A DNA stretch of 64,000 nucleotides from Amycolatopsis lurida (lineage in GTDB: Bacteria; Actinomycetota; Actinomycetes; Mycobacteriales; Pseudonocardiaceae), in contig NZ_FNTA01000004.1 of the NCBI RefSeq assembly GCF_900105055.1, forward strand, positions 7,285,501 to 7,349,500, in the 5' to 3' direction. Shown here in pieces: positions 35,399-43,525 of this stretch. The position numbers and the translations under genes are program-made. The notes below the pieces were generated by a model. The model had not been told where the DNA came from. It did not search any database and saw nothing but the letters and a program-made list of their open reading frames with translations. The stretch's first letter is position 1. Every line of letters begins with the position of its first letter.

Positions 35399-35832
35399 GG
35401 CTTCCAGCGCGTGATCGTGATGGTCGTACCCCGGCCGGGAGCGGTGTCGATGGCGAATTCGTCGACGAGGCGGCGGGTGCCGCCGAGGCCGTGGCCGAGC
35501 CCGGCGCCCGTGCTGAAACCGTCGGTCATCGCCTGATCGACGTCGGCGATGCCGGGCCCGTCGTCCCGGACGCGCAGCCGCAGCCCGATCCGGTGACGGT
35601 CGTCGCGGAGCATGGTGATCGTCATGGTCCCCCCGCCACCGTGGATGTAGGCGTTGCGGACCAGTTCGCTGGCCGCGGTGACGATCTTGGTCTGGTCGAC
35701 GATGGAGAACCCCGCGGCGACGGCGCTGGACCGCACCGCGTGCCGGGCGGTGAGCAGATCCTCTTCGGCGCGGACGGCGTGTTCGAGAGGCGGGACGTCG
35801 CGTCCGGGGTCGGTGAGTTCGTCAGGGAGCAT
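35395..35832 (-). CDS. rsbT: Serine kinase RsbT of the stressosome
   Basis: This 145-residue GHKL kinase has N-box ASELVRNAYIHGG, G1 box VRDDGPGIADVD and lid GLGHGLGG. It should phosphorylate the STAS domains of RsbR and RsbS and, once released, activate a phosphatase. The ATG at 35832 overlaps the RsbS gene end by 11 bases. Position directly after rsbS matches the standard rsbR-rsbS-rsbT order. Confidence 0.88.
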   Translation of the reverse strand: MLPDELTDPGRDVPPLEHAVRAEEDLLTARHAVRSSAVAAGFSIVDQTKIVTAASELVRNAYIHGGGGTMTITMLRDDRHRIGLRLRVRDDGPGIADVDQAMTDGFSTGAGLGHGLGGTRRLVDEFAIDTAPGRGTTITITRWKP

Positions 35833-36208
35833 GAGGCGCCTCGGCGGGACGGCGCCAGCCCAGCAGTTCCATCGCCTGTTCCGCGTTCAGTGCGGTCCGC
35901 ACACCGGTGAGCTGGAGCCCGAGTTCGGACAGCGTGATCGCGACCGCGGGGCGCATCCCGGCGACGATCATCACGGCGCCGAGCAGGCGTCCGGTGTCGG
36001 CGAGCTGCATCAGGACCCGCGCTACGAAGGAGTCGATGATCTCCAGCCGGGAGATGTCGATGATGACACCGTGGATGCCTTCGTCGGAGATGCGGGCCGT
36101 GAGCTCTTCGGTGAACCGCAGAGCGGTCTTGTCGTCAAGGTCGCTGGGCAGGCCGGTGAGCAGGATGTCGCCGAGCCGCAGGATAGGTAGTCCCGCCTCG
36201 GCGGTCAC
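35822..36208 (-). CDS. rsbS: Stressosome scaffold RsbS (STAS)
   Basis: This 128-residue single STAS domain begins PILRLGDILLTGLPSDLDDK and contains IIDISRLEIIDSFVARVL with the conserved phosphorylatable Ser after Asp. RsbS forms the core of the stressosome together with RsbR and is a target of RsbT. The GTG at 36208 overlaps rsbR's stop (GTGA). The longer frame reaching 37117 is antisense to rsbR's own frame and is not used. Confidence 0.9.
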   Translation of the reverse strand: MTAEAGLPILRLGDILLTGLPSDLDDKTALRFTEELTARISDEGIHGVIIDISRLEIIDSFVARVLMQLADTGRLLGAVMIVAGMRPAVAITLSELGLQLTGVRTALNAEQAMELLGWRRPAEAPHAP

Positions 36209-37062
36209 CCGGTCACCGCGCCCGTGGGGGTGGCATCGCCGATGAGCCGCATCGCGGTCGCCAGCGCGTCGGCGAGTGAGCCGCGGGTGACGATATGCGA
36301 CAGGTCGATCCCCAGCTGGGTGATGGTCTGCGCGATCGACGGGCGGATGCCGCTGACGACGCATTCCGCGCCCATGAGCCGGACCGCGCTGACGGTCTGT
36401 AACAGGTGCTGGGCCACCGCGGTGTCGACGGTCGGCACGCCGGTGATGTCGATGATCGCGACCCGGGCTTGGTGGGTCTGGATGGCCTCCAGGAGGTTGT
36501 TCATCACGACCTGCGTGCGCGCGCTGTCGAGGGTGCCGATCAGGGGTACCGCCAGCACGTGCCGCCACAGCCGCACGACCGGGGTGGACAGTTCGAGCAT
36601 CTGGTTGTGCTGCTGGCGGATGATCTGTTCCCGCCCGGTGACGTAGACCGCGAAGGTCAGCACGCCGGCGCTGTCGAGCAGTTCGCTGACCAGCAGTGCC
36701 GCCCGGTAGCGCAGTTCGGCGTCGTCGGTGTGCCGCTCGACGGCGGCCAGCATCATGCGTTTGAGCGACAGGATCGCCATGGCGGTGGCCGTCGGCTCGG
36801 CGCCCGCGCGGGCCCGGCGCTCCGACAGCGAAGTCAGCGCGTCGCGGACCGCGCCGTCCCGCGCCACGATCCGGTCGGCGGGCATCGCCGTGCTCAGCGC
36901 GGCACGCAGGGTTTCGAGCAGATCGGCGGCCTCGCCGCGGAGATCCTGCTCGGTGTGCGACTCGAGCTGCCGATGGACCCAGTCGTCCACCAACGTGGCG
37001 TGGTCGTCGTCGAGGGCGCGCGTCACCAGCTCCCGAACGGGGGCATCGTCCGTCCCCAGCAC
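36205..37062 (-). CDS. rsbR: Stressosome sensor RsbR
   Basis: This 285-residue protein has an N-terminal RsbRD-type helical sensor region (5-150) and a C-terminal STAS domain (165-275) with VAIIDITGVPTVDTAVAQHL, where the conserved threonines are RsbT targets. The motif LELSTPVVRLW is the usual junction between sensor and STAS. It is the first gene of a five-gene operon. The ATG is at 37062; a MarR-type palindrome lies 49-62 bases upstream. The signal is unknown. Confidence 0.9.
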   Translation of the reverse strand: MLGTDDAPVRELVTRALDDDHATLVDDWVHRQLESHTEQDLRGEAADLLETLRAALSTAMPADRIVARDGAVRDALTSLSERRARAGAEPTATAMAILSLKRMMLAAVERHTDDAELRYRAALLVSELLDSAGVLTFAVYVTGREQIIRQQHNQMLELSTPVVRLWRHVLAVPLIGTLDSARTQVVMNNLLEAIQTHQARVAIIDITGVPTVDTAVAQHLLQTVSAVRLMGAECVVSGIRPSIAQTITQLGIDLSHIVTRGSLADALATAMRLIGDATPTGAVTG

Positions 37063-37110
37063 CGTGTCCTCCTGCGGTTGGGGCGCGCTCTGCTGTACGC
37101 CGGTGAACTA

Positions 37111-37124
37111 TTGTCATATAACAA
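37111..37124. promoter_or_regulatory. MarR-type operator before the stressosome operon
   Basis: TTGTCATATAACAA has matching TTGT/ACAA arms around a central AT-rich part. It lies between the start of rsbR (37062) and the end of the MarR gene (37157). It stands out as AT-rich and is the likely site for that MarR protein. Confidence 0.55.
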
Positions 37125-37156
37125 CAGTTCGAGCGTACTCCCGCAACAGTGGGGCG

Positions 37157-37633
37157 TCACGGCGCCCCGCGGCCGACCTCGTCCCCGGTGCCGGCGGCGT
37201 GGTATTCCCGCAGCCCTGCGGCCAGCGCGGCCCTTCCGGCGGGAGTCATCTTTTCGAGTACGGCCTCGATGTTCTCCCGTCGCCGGGCACGGACCTCCCG
37301 CAGGTACCCGCGTCCGCGCTCGCTCAACCGCAGTACGAGTTCGCGGCGGCTGCGGGTGCTCGGCAGACGTTCGAGGAAGCCCACGGCCTCGAGCCGGTCG
37401 CAGAGCCGGCTCACCAGCGGCGGGGTCGAGCCGAGCAACTCGGCCAGGGTGCGCAGATTCAGCCCGTCGTGGTGGTCCAGTGCGATCACGGCGCGCAGCT
37501 GGGCGGTGGACAGCGGCCGCGGGGAGACGTCCTGCATCCGCTCGACCACGAGCTCGACGAGGCCGGGCAGGTCGAACACCGCAGCCGTCCCGTCCGGGGT
37601 TGGCTGCTCGCGGGACCGATCCACAGTGTCCAC
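37157..37633 (-). CDS. MarR-family transcriptional regulator
   Basis: This 158-residue winged helix protein has LSTAQLRAVIALDHHDGL, recognition helix ELLGSTPPLVSRLCDRLEAV and wing STRSRRELVLRLSERG. It precedes the stressosome operon on the same strand, with an operator-like palindrome in the gap. It may control the stressosome genes. GTG 37633 follows AAGGA by about seven bases; the frame extends further but with no better start. The arginine-rich C-terminal helix aids dimerisation. Confidence 0.82.
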   Translation of the reverse strand: MDTVDRSREQPTPDGTAAVFDLPGLVELVVERMQDVSPRPLSTAQLRAVIALDHHDGLNLRTLAELLGSTPPLVSRLCDRLEAVGFLERLPSTRSRRELVLRLSERGRGYLREVRARRRENIEAVLEKMTPAGRAALAAGLREYHAAGTGDEVGRGAP

Positions 37634-37768
37634 TCTGGCATCCTTATGCTCATTCCTGCAGCACAGCTCACGCGAATCGCCGTAGACCGGCACGCCGGAG
37701 CGGCGCAGACTCGACAGACACGACGTGTGCCGCCCGGTGCGCGATCCGGGTGAGCAGGAGGCGGGGCG

Positions 37769-38974
37769 TTGGACAGATCCCTGGCGGTGGAGCGTCTTTT
37801 GAGAGACGTCCCTCCTCACGACCTGCCCGCCGCCCTGCGCTCGGCGCTGTCCGAGCACTTCGGGGCGCGCGCGGTCGAACTCCTGATGGCCGATTACGCC
37901 CTCACCGAGTTGTGCCAGGTGAGCACGCTGCCTTACACGTCGGACCCGATCCCGGTCAAGGGAACGGCGCCGGGGGCGGCCTTCGTCGCGCAGGCCGCCA
38001 CGTTCGACCACGATGGCGCGAGCGTGACCGGGTATCTGCCGGTCAGCGTCCGCGGTGACCGGCTCGGAATCCTCGCCGTGACCCTGCCCGAGGAGCCGGA
38101 ACCACCGGTGTGGGCCGAACTCGAGCGGTTCGCCGAAGCGCTGGCGCACGAACTGTTCGTCGCCGACCGCGACACCGACCTCTACATCCAGGCCCGGCGG
38201 TCCTCCCGGCTGACGCTGGCCGCGGAGATGCAATGGCAGCTCCTGCCCGGCCGGGCCTGCACGCGCGCCGAATTCGCGCTGGGCGGCCAGCTCGAACCCG
38301 CGTACGCCATCTACGGCGACTGCTTCGACTGGTCCGCCTCCGCGCACAAGCTCGCCGTCACGCTCATCAACGGCATGGGGGAGGGCAGCGAAGCCGCGCT
38401 GCTGACCAACCTCGCCGTCAACGCGCTGCGCAACGCCCGCCGCGCCGGAGTCGCCCTCGACGCCCAGGCCGAACTCGCCGACCAGGCGCTCTACGCGCAC
38501 TATCGCGGCGCCCAGCACGTCTCGGCGTTGCTGCTGGAGTTCGACCTCGCCACCGGAACGGCCGACGTCGTCGACGCGGGGTCGCCGCGCTTGTGGCGGC
38601 TGCGGGACGGCAAGGCCGAGCAGGTCCATTTCGACGAGCAGCTGCCGCTCGGCACGTTCGAGGACACGCTTTACACCACCCAGCGGTTCCAGGCCCTCGA
38701 CGGCGACCGATTCGTGTTCGTCAGCGACGGCGTCTACGACGCGGCCGGGTCGCACGGCGAACGCTACGGGGATCGCGAACTCGCCGAGGCGGTCGTCGCG
38801 ACCGCCGACCTGCCCGCGGCCCATGTCCCGGGCTCCGTGCTGAGGGAACTGACCACCCGCCGCCACGGCGAGCAGGCCGAAGACGACGCGATGGTGGTGT
38901 GCCTCGACTGGTTCGGGCCGACTCCGCTTTCGGGCCCGGGTCCCAGTCCCGCCCTCCCGGTGGGTTCGCGTTAG
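37769..38974 (+). CDS. GAF-like sensor with SpoIIE-type phosphatase
   Basis: This 401-residue protein has an N-terminal GAF-like domain (20-130) and a PP2C/SpoIIE domain (150-385). In the phosphatase the usual GGD is replaced by IYGDCFDW near 185, and the later motifs FVFVSDGVYDAAG and DDAMVVCLDW are present. It would dephosphorylate a STAS partner on signal. TTG 37769 follows AGGAGGCGGGG well. It lies divergent from the MarR gene and convergent with an RsbW-like gene. Confidence 0.87.
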   Translation: MDRSLAVERLLRDVPPHDLPAALRSALSEHFGARAVELLMADYALTELCQVSTLPYTSDPIPVKGTAPGAAFVAQAATFDHDGASVTGYLPVSVRGDRLGILAVTLPEEPEPPVWAELERFAEALAHELFVADRDTDLYIQARRSSRLTLAAEMQWQLLPGRACTRAEFALGGQLEPAYAIYGDCFDWSASAHKLAVTLINGMGEGSEAALLTNLAVNALRNARRAGVALDAQAELADQALYAHYRGAQHVSALLLEFDLATGTADVVDAGSPRLWRLRDGKAEQVHFDEQLPLGTFEDTLYTTQRFQALDGDRFVFVSDGVYDAAGSHGERYGDRELAEAVVATADLPAAHVPGSVLRELTTRRHGEQAEDDAMVVCLDWFGPTPLSGPGPSPALPVGSR

Positions 38975-38986
38975 GCGCTGTCCCGG

Positions 38987-39508
38987 TCAGGACGCCGTGT
39001 TCTGCCGGAGCGCGGCAGGCCGCCACACCATGGCCACCCGGGTGCCGTGCGCACCGGTCTCGACGGTCATCTGGTCGGTGACCTCGTCGATCAGGCTCAA
39101 GCCGCGGCCACCGGAAGGGGGTTTGTCCGCACGCGACCGCGTCGCGGGGATGCCGTCCCCCGTATCGGTCACCGTGACGGAGATCGCGTCGCCCGCCCAG
39201 TCGGCGTAAAGACGGACCCAGCCTTGCCTGCCGGGGTAGGCGTGGACCGCCGTGTTGGCCATCGCCTCGTACGTGGCGATGGTGATGTCGTCCTTACTGT
39301 TCGGGTCGAGGGGCAAGGCGTCCAGCCAGCCCCTCAGTTTCCGGCGGAGCAGAGCGACCTCGCCCGCCAGCGCCGGAACGAGCTCCTCGAAAGCCGACCG
39401 CACGGCGGTGTCCATCGGCGCGCCCAAGCCAGCTCCGGACTCCGGAACAACCGCGTCGCCTGCGGAGTCGCTCCTCTCCAACCTCGGGTCTGGAGTATGT
39501 CGATACAC
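38987..39508 (-). CDS. RsbW-type anti-sigma factor kinase (GHKL ATPase)
   Basis: This 173-residue protein has a HATPase_c_2 domain over residues 35-165, with N-box YEAMANTAVHAYPG, G1 VTDTGDGIPA and GGRGLSLIDEV. Such proteins bind a sigma factor and phosphorylate its STAS antagonist. GTG 39508 is supported by AAGGAG six bases upstream; an inner ATG at 39415 has no site. It ends convergent with the GAF-SpoIIE gene and may act in the same pathway. Confidence 0.86.
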   Translation of the reverse strand: MYRHTPDPRLERSDSAGDAVVPESGAGLGAPMDTAVRSAFEELVPALAGEVALLRRKLRGWLDALPLDPNSKDDITIATYEAMANTAVHAYPGRQGWVRLYADWAGDAISVTVTDTGDGIPATRSRADKPPSGGRGLSLIDEVTDQMTVETGAHGTRVAMVWRPAALRQNTAS

Positions 39509-39883
39509 GATCGACTCCTTCCTCGTCGCCCGCGCCCCCCATGGCCGCCGGCGTCATGGCCTTGGGTACCCACGATGTCCCTTTCCTACCCGTGGCGGTT
39601 TCGTCAAGTGCTCCCCGGCGAACGAAACCTGCCCTCCCGCCGGCCGGAACTCGCGTGCTTGGAGCCGTATCTCACGTGCTTGAAGGCGTAACTCGCGAGA
39701 TACGGCTCCAAACACGCGAGTTACGCCTTCAAGCACGCGAATTACGCCTTCAGACACGCAGGCCCGGCATCCTTCCGGTGCGACCAGGCGGAAACGAGCA
39801 TCGGCTACCTGACCCGAGGTGCCGTGCGCGGTCGCCATCGCGCTCACCTCACCTTCGTCTGGACGGCTGATATGTTGCGGCCC
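39509..39883. other. Intergenic region with a palindromic repeat cluster
   Basis: This 375-base gap has no credible gene. It includes the five-unit repeat cluster described at 39648-39761 and probably promoters for the genes on each side. Confidence 0.4.
39648..39761. repeat. Cluster of inverted 21-base units
   Basis: Two units in one direction (GTGCTTGGAGCCGTATCTCA, GTGCTTGAAGGCGTAACTCG) are followed by three in the opposite direction (starting GAGATACGGCTCC, GCGAGTTACGCC and GCGAATTACGCC). The central pair alone gives a long stem. This is a palindromic intergenic element rather than a CRISPR array, since units are adjoining and point both ways. Confidence 0.65.
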
Positions 39884-40189
39884 ATGCCAGAGTCCAACTC
39901 CACTGAGGACAGCCAAGGCGCCGCTCCACCGGGCCGGACCGGCAAACGCATCGCCGGCGGCATCTTCCTGATCCTCGCCTCGATGGCCTTGTTCTACGTA
40001 GGGGTCGACGCGATCGCCGATCCGGACGCCGTGATCTCCCGTTCGTCGAACTCGTCGCGCAGCCCGGACACCGAGGCCGAGGCGAAGATCGGCGGCTTCC
40101 TGCTTTTCATGTTCGGGGTCACGGTGCTGGGCTTCGGTATCGGGATGATCGTTTCGAAGGGGCCCCTCTTCGCGAAGAGAAAAGACTGA
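39884..40189 (+). CDS. Small two-helix membrane protein
   Basis: This protein of about 101 residues has hydrophobic helices at residues 23-43 (IAGGIFLILASMALFYVGVD) and 70-90 (IGGFLLFMFGVTVLGFGIGM), with a charged tail KRKD. ATG 39884 may be leaderless, since TATGTT seven bases upstream resembles a -10 box. An in-frame ATG at 39872 is the alternative. The function is unknown. Confidence 0.65.
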   Translation: MPESNSTEDSQGAAPPGRTGKRIAGGIFLILASMALFYVGVDAIADPDAVISRSSNSSRSPDTEAEAKIGGFLLFMFGVTVLGFGIGMIVSKGPLFAKRKD

Positions 40190-40192
40190 TCC

Positions 40193-40480
40193 TCAGCTAC
40201 CGGCCCCGACCTTGGACGGGTGCGCCGCCAGCGGCGTGACCGCGATGTCCATGTACGGGAACAACGGCAGGCCGGACAGAAGCGTGTGCAGCTCGTCGTG
40301 GTCGGCGACGTCGAGGATCGAAAAGTTCGCGTACTCGCCCGCGATCCGCCACAGCTGCGGCCACTTCCCCGCACGCTGAAGCTTTTGGCTGTACGCCTTT
40401 TCGCGCGTGATGAGGTCGGCACGCTCCGCCGGATCGAGGTCCGGCGGCAGGCGGACGTCCATGCGCACGTGGTAGAGCAT
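40193..40480 (-). CDS. catC: Muconolactone delta-isomerase
   Basis: This 95-residue enzyme isomerises muconolactone to beta-ketoadipate enol-lactone in the catechol branch. The start LYHVRMDVRLPPDLDPAERA and the FPYMDIAVTPLAAHPS end match the family. It is the last gene of the catR-catB-catA-catC operon on the minus strand, with 23 bases between it and catA. ATG 40480 is the start. Confidence 0.94.
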   Translation of the reverse strand: MLYHVRMDVRLPPDLDPAERADLITREKAYSQKLQRAGKWPQLWRIAGEYANFSILDVADHDELHTLLSGLPLFPYMDIAVTPLAAHPSKVGAGS

Positions 40481-40503
40481 CGGTCACTCCAAAAGGACAC
40501 TGA

Positions 40504-41355
40504 TCAGGGACGTTCGGGGTCGAGGACGAAGCCGTACTCGACGGTCTCGCCCTCGCCTGACGGGCGCGGATCCAGCACCAGTTCCGGTTTGACCGCGGAA
40601 GCGATGTCGTCGTCGTTGTGCTCGTCGCCGGGGAAGTACAGCTGGGCCGTGAGCAGCTCGTGCCCGGGGGCGGAGACCTTGACGTGCAGATGCGCCGGGC
40701 GCCACGCGTGCCAGCCCGCCGCGGCGATGAGCTTGCCACAGGAGCCGTCGGTCGGGATCTGGTACGGCGCGGGGCGCACGGTGTGGATCTCGAACCGGCC
40801 GTCGGAGCCGGCGGTGAAGCTCGCGCGCAGGTTCCATTCCGGGATGCCGGGTGCGAACTGGGAGTAGAAGCCGTCCGCGTCGGCGTGCCACAGCTCGACC
40901 TTCGCGCCGGTCAGCGCCGTGCCGTCGGTGGAGGTGACCCGGCCGGTCCAGACGAGCGGGGTGCCGGGCTCGTCCTCTCGCATCGGGACCGGGCCACGGG
41001 CGCCCTGCTCGGGCGCTCCGGGCACGTAGTACGGCCCCTCGATGGTGCCCTTGTTGCCCTCGCGGTGCTCGGTGGCGACCTCCTCGACGACGTGCTCCAC
41101 CCAGACGTCGAGGAACAGCGGCCATTCGCCGTCCTCGCCGACGCCGATCAGCCACGACTTGAGCGCGTTGTACTCGTCGTAGGTGACCTTGTGCTTCCGG
41201 ATCGTGCCGTGCACTGCCTCCAGCACCTCACGGGCCAGCAGGCTGACCCGCTCCTTCGGTGTTCCGGCGACGCCGGCGAACTTGTCGTTCTTGAACCGTT
41301 CTGTCGCGTTGGCGCCGGACGCGGCCGCGGTGGCAGGCTCGTGGATGGCGGTCAT
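40504..41355 (-). CDS. catA: Catechol 1,2-dioxygenase
   Basis: This 283-residue intradiol dioxygenase cleaves catechol to cis,cis-muconate using iron(III). An N-terminal helical dimer domain is followed by the catalytic beta-sandwich (residues 100-280). Ligand regions are seen at GTIEGPYYVPGAP (Tyr), YQIPTDGSCGK (Tyr) and RPAHLHVKV (two His). ATG 41355 follows AGGAGGATTC. It lies between catB and catC and acts before both. Confidence 0.95.
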   Translation of the reverse strand: MTAIHEPATAAASGANATERFKNDKFAGVAGTPKERVSLLAREVLEAVHGTIRKHKVTYDEYNALKSWLIGVGEDGEWPLFLDVWVEHVVEEVATEHREGNKGTIEGPYYVPGAPEQGARGPVPMREDEPGTPLVWTGRVTSTDGTALTGAKVELWHADADGFYSQFAPGIPEWNLRASFTAGSDGRFEIHTVRPAPYQIPTDGSCGKLIAAAGWHAWRPAHLHVKVSAPGHELLTAQLYFPGDEHNDDDIASAVKPELVLDPRPSGEGETVEYGFVLDPERP

Positions 41356-41381
41356 GAATCCTCCTTGATTCGTGGTGGGCG

Positions 41382-42485
41382 TCAGTGGTCCTGGCGGTAG
41401 CGCCGGAGCTTCTCCGGATCGATTTCGGCACCGAGGCCGGCGCCGGGGCGGACGGTGAGTTCGCCGTCGATGACGCGCAGGGGCTCGGTGAGCAGGTCGT
41501 CGCTCATGTCGAGGAAGTTCGAAAGTTCGCCGGGGCGGCGTGACGTCAGTGCGTAGGCCGAACCGAAGGCGACCGTGCACAGTGAGCCGAGCTGGCCGTC
41601 GATCTGGTTGCCCATCACGACTTCCAGGCCGAGCCCTTCGGCGAGGTGATGGGTGCGCTGCGAGCGGGTGAAGCCGGTGCGGGCGGTCTTGATGCTGATC
41701 GCGGTCGCGGAGCCGCCGAGAATCTCGCGGGTCACGTCGGCAGGCGTCACCGCGGATTCGTCGGCGATGAACGGCACGTCGAGCTGCCGCACGAGCCAGC
41801 GCCTGCCGAGGACGTCGTCGGCGGGGCAGAGTTCCTCGGCGAACAGCAGGCCGAGGTCGGCCATCTCCCGCATCGCGCGGGCGGATTCGGCGGCGGTCCA
41901 GCCACGGTTTCCGTCGACGTAGAGGTCGACGGCGTCACCGAAGTGCTCCCGCAGCGCGCGTACGACGGCGGTGTCGAGCGACACCGGACGACGGCCGACC
42001 TTGACCTTGAAGGTGGTGATGCCGTGGGTCTCCCGCATCCGTTCGGCCTCGGCGACCATCGCGGACGGCTCGTCGAAGCCGAGCATGTGGGAGACGCGCA
42101 TGCGGTCGGTGTAGCCGCCGAGCAGTTCGGTCACCGACACGTCGAGGCTGCGGCCGAGCGCGTCCCAGACGGCCATGTCGATGGCGGATTTCGCGGTCGG
42201 GTTGCCGACCGTGCGGGCCAGCCGGGAGTGCACCGTTTCGCGGTCGAGCAGGCTGAGACCGGCCACCTGCGGGGCGAACAGGGAGTCGATCACCGCGACG
42301 ATCCCCGCCTGGGTCTCGCCGTAGGTGAACGGCCTCGGGGGCGCCTCGGCCACGCCGACGACACCGTTGTCGGCGTGCACCCGCACGAGGACGTGCTCGG
42401 CGACGTGCACCTCGCCCGAAGCGAATTTCAGCGGCTTCCGGTACGGGATGGCGAACGGGATCGCCTCGACTCGCGTGATCTTCAT
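41382..42485 (-). CDS. catB: Muconate cycloisomerase
   Basis: This 367-residue enolase-superfamily enzyme turns cis,cis-muconate into muconolactone. An N-terminal capping domain (1-120) precedes a barrel with catalytic K-x-K (TTFKVKVG). The metal ligand regions are LYVDGNRGW, FAEELCPADD and FIADESAVTP. ATG 42485 overlaps the stop of the LysR gene (TGATG), so it is co-transcribed with its own regulator. Chloromuconate activity cannot be ruled out. Confidence 0.93.
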   Translation of the reverse strand: MKITRVEAIPFAIPYRKPLKFASGEVHVAEHVLVRVHADNGVVGVAEAPPRPFTYGETQAGIVAVIDSLFAPQVAGLSLLDRETVHSRLARTVGNPTAKSAIDMAVWDALGRSLDVSVTELLGGYTDRMRVSHMLGFDEPSAMVAEAERMRETHGITTFKVKVGRRPVSLDTAVVRALREHFGDAVDLYVDGNRGWTAAESARAMREMADLGLLFAEELCPADDVLGRRWLVRQLDVPFIADESAVTPADVTREILGGSATAISIKTARTGFTRSQRTHHLAEGLGLEVVMGNQIDGQLGSLCTVAFGSAYALTSRRPGELSNFLDMSDDLLTEPLRVIDGELTVRPGAGLGAEIDPEKLRRYRQDH

Positions 42486-43378
42486 CAGGTGCTTTCGGTG
42501 GTAGGGAAGACGTCTTCGAGCGCGTCGAGGACGGTCGTGACGAGCGGGGACCGGCTCTCGTGGTGCCACGCCAGCGCCAGCTCCACGGTCGCCGCTCCGG
42601 CGAGGTCGCGGAACACGACACCGGCCAGCGGCAGGGCCCGCGCCGACGCGGGCACCACGCCGACTCCCAGTCCACCGGCGACCAGCGCCAGCAGGACCGC
42701 CGTCCCGGAGGCCTCGTGCAGCTGATGGGGCGTCAGCGCCGCCTCCCGGCAGCTGCGGGCGACGGCGTCGTACACGACGGAGTTGCGCCGGTCGTAGGTC
42801 ACGAGAGGTTCGGACCGCAGCTCCGTCATCGCGACGACGGGTTCGGCGGCCAGCCGGTGGTCGGCGGGGACGGCGAGGACCAGCGGTTCGCTCTCGATCA
42901 CCCGGAAGCCGATGTCGTCCCCGGTGACCGGCGGGCGGAGCACCCCGATCCCCAGCGTTCCGGTGCGCAGGCGCTCGCACTGCTCGGCGGTCAGGAGGTC
43001 GGCACGGATCTCCAGCTCCACGTCCGGCACCCGCTGGGCGAGTGCCCTGGCCAGCCGCGGCAGATGGGAGAACGCCGCGGTGCCGGTGAACCCGACCCGG
43101 AGCAGGCCCCGCTTGCCCTCGCCGATCCGGCGGACGCCGCGTACTCCCACGTCCAGCCCCGCGAGGACGCGCCGGGCTTCGGCCAGGAAGAACTCACCCG
43201 CCGGTGTCACGCGGACCTGCCGGGTCGTACGAGCCAGCAGGACGACGCCGAGTTCCTCCTCCAGCTGGCGGATGGTGTGCGAGAGCGCGGGCTGCGCGAC
43301 GTGCAGCCGCTCGGCGGCCCGGCCGAAGTGGCAGGTCTCGGCGACGGTGACGAAGTAGCGCAGGTGACGAAGTTCCAT
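42485..43378 (-). CDS. catR: LysR-type regulator of the cat operon
   Basis: This 297-residue regulator begins MELRHLRYFVTVAETCHFGR, and its helix-turn-helix (AAERLHVAQPALSHTIRQLE) occupies residues 18-40. A C-terminal effector domain (90-290) follows. It should sense cis,cis-muconate. The gene is upstream of catB on the same strand and shares a base with it. In many bacteria catR is divergent from catB; here it is first in the operon. A LysR-box-like inverted repeat is 85 bases upstream. Confidence 0.9.
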   Translation of the reverse strand: MELRHLRYFVTVAETCHFGRAAERLHVAQPALSHTIRQLEEELGVVLLARTTRQVRVTPAGEFFLAEARRVLAGLDVGVRGVRRIGEGKRGLLRVGFTGTAAFSHLPRLARALAQRVPDVELEIRADLLTAEQCERLRTGTLGIGVLRPPVTGDDIGFRVIESEPLVLAVPADHRLAAEPVVAMTELRSEPLVTYDRRNSVVYDAVARSCREAALTPHQLHEASGTAVLLALVAGGLGVGVVPASARALPLAGVVFRDLAGAATVELALAWHHESRSPLVTTVLDALEDVFPTTEST

Positions 43379-43462
43379 GAGACGCCTCCCTCCGTTGCTC
43401 TGCCGCCGATCCGTTCACGGTACGAAGCGGAATCATCGAAGACAAAGACTTGGTTCGGGCTT

Positions 43463-43485
43463 ATTGATAAACGGCAGCTATCAAT
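43463..43485. promoter_or_regulatory. LysR-box-like inverted repeat upstream of catR
   Basis: ATTGATA (43463-43469) and TATCAAT (43479-43485) are perfect reverse complements with a nine-base spacer. The arms are AT-rich, in contrast to the rest, and the T-N11-A pattern of LysR sites can be fitted within. It would serve both autoregulation and activation of the operon. Confidence 0.6.
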
Positions 43486-43525
43486 ATGCAGCCTAGGTCA
43501 GCCTGGGTGGCCCTGCACCGTCCTT

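Noticed and set aside
39648..39761. Possible CRISPR array
   Set aside because: Units adjoin without spacers and point in both directions; no cas genes are present.
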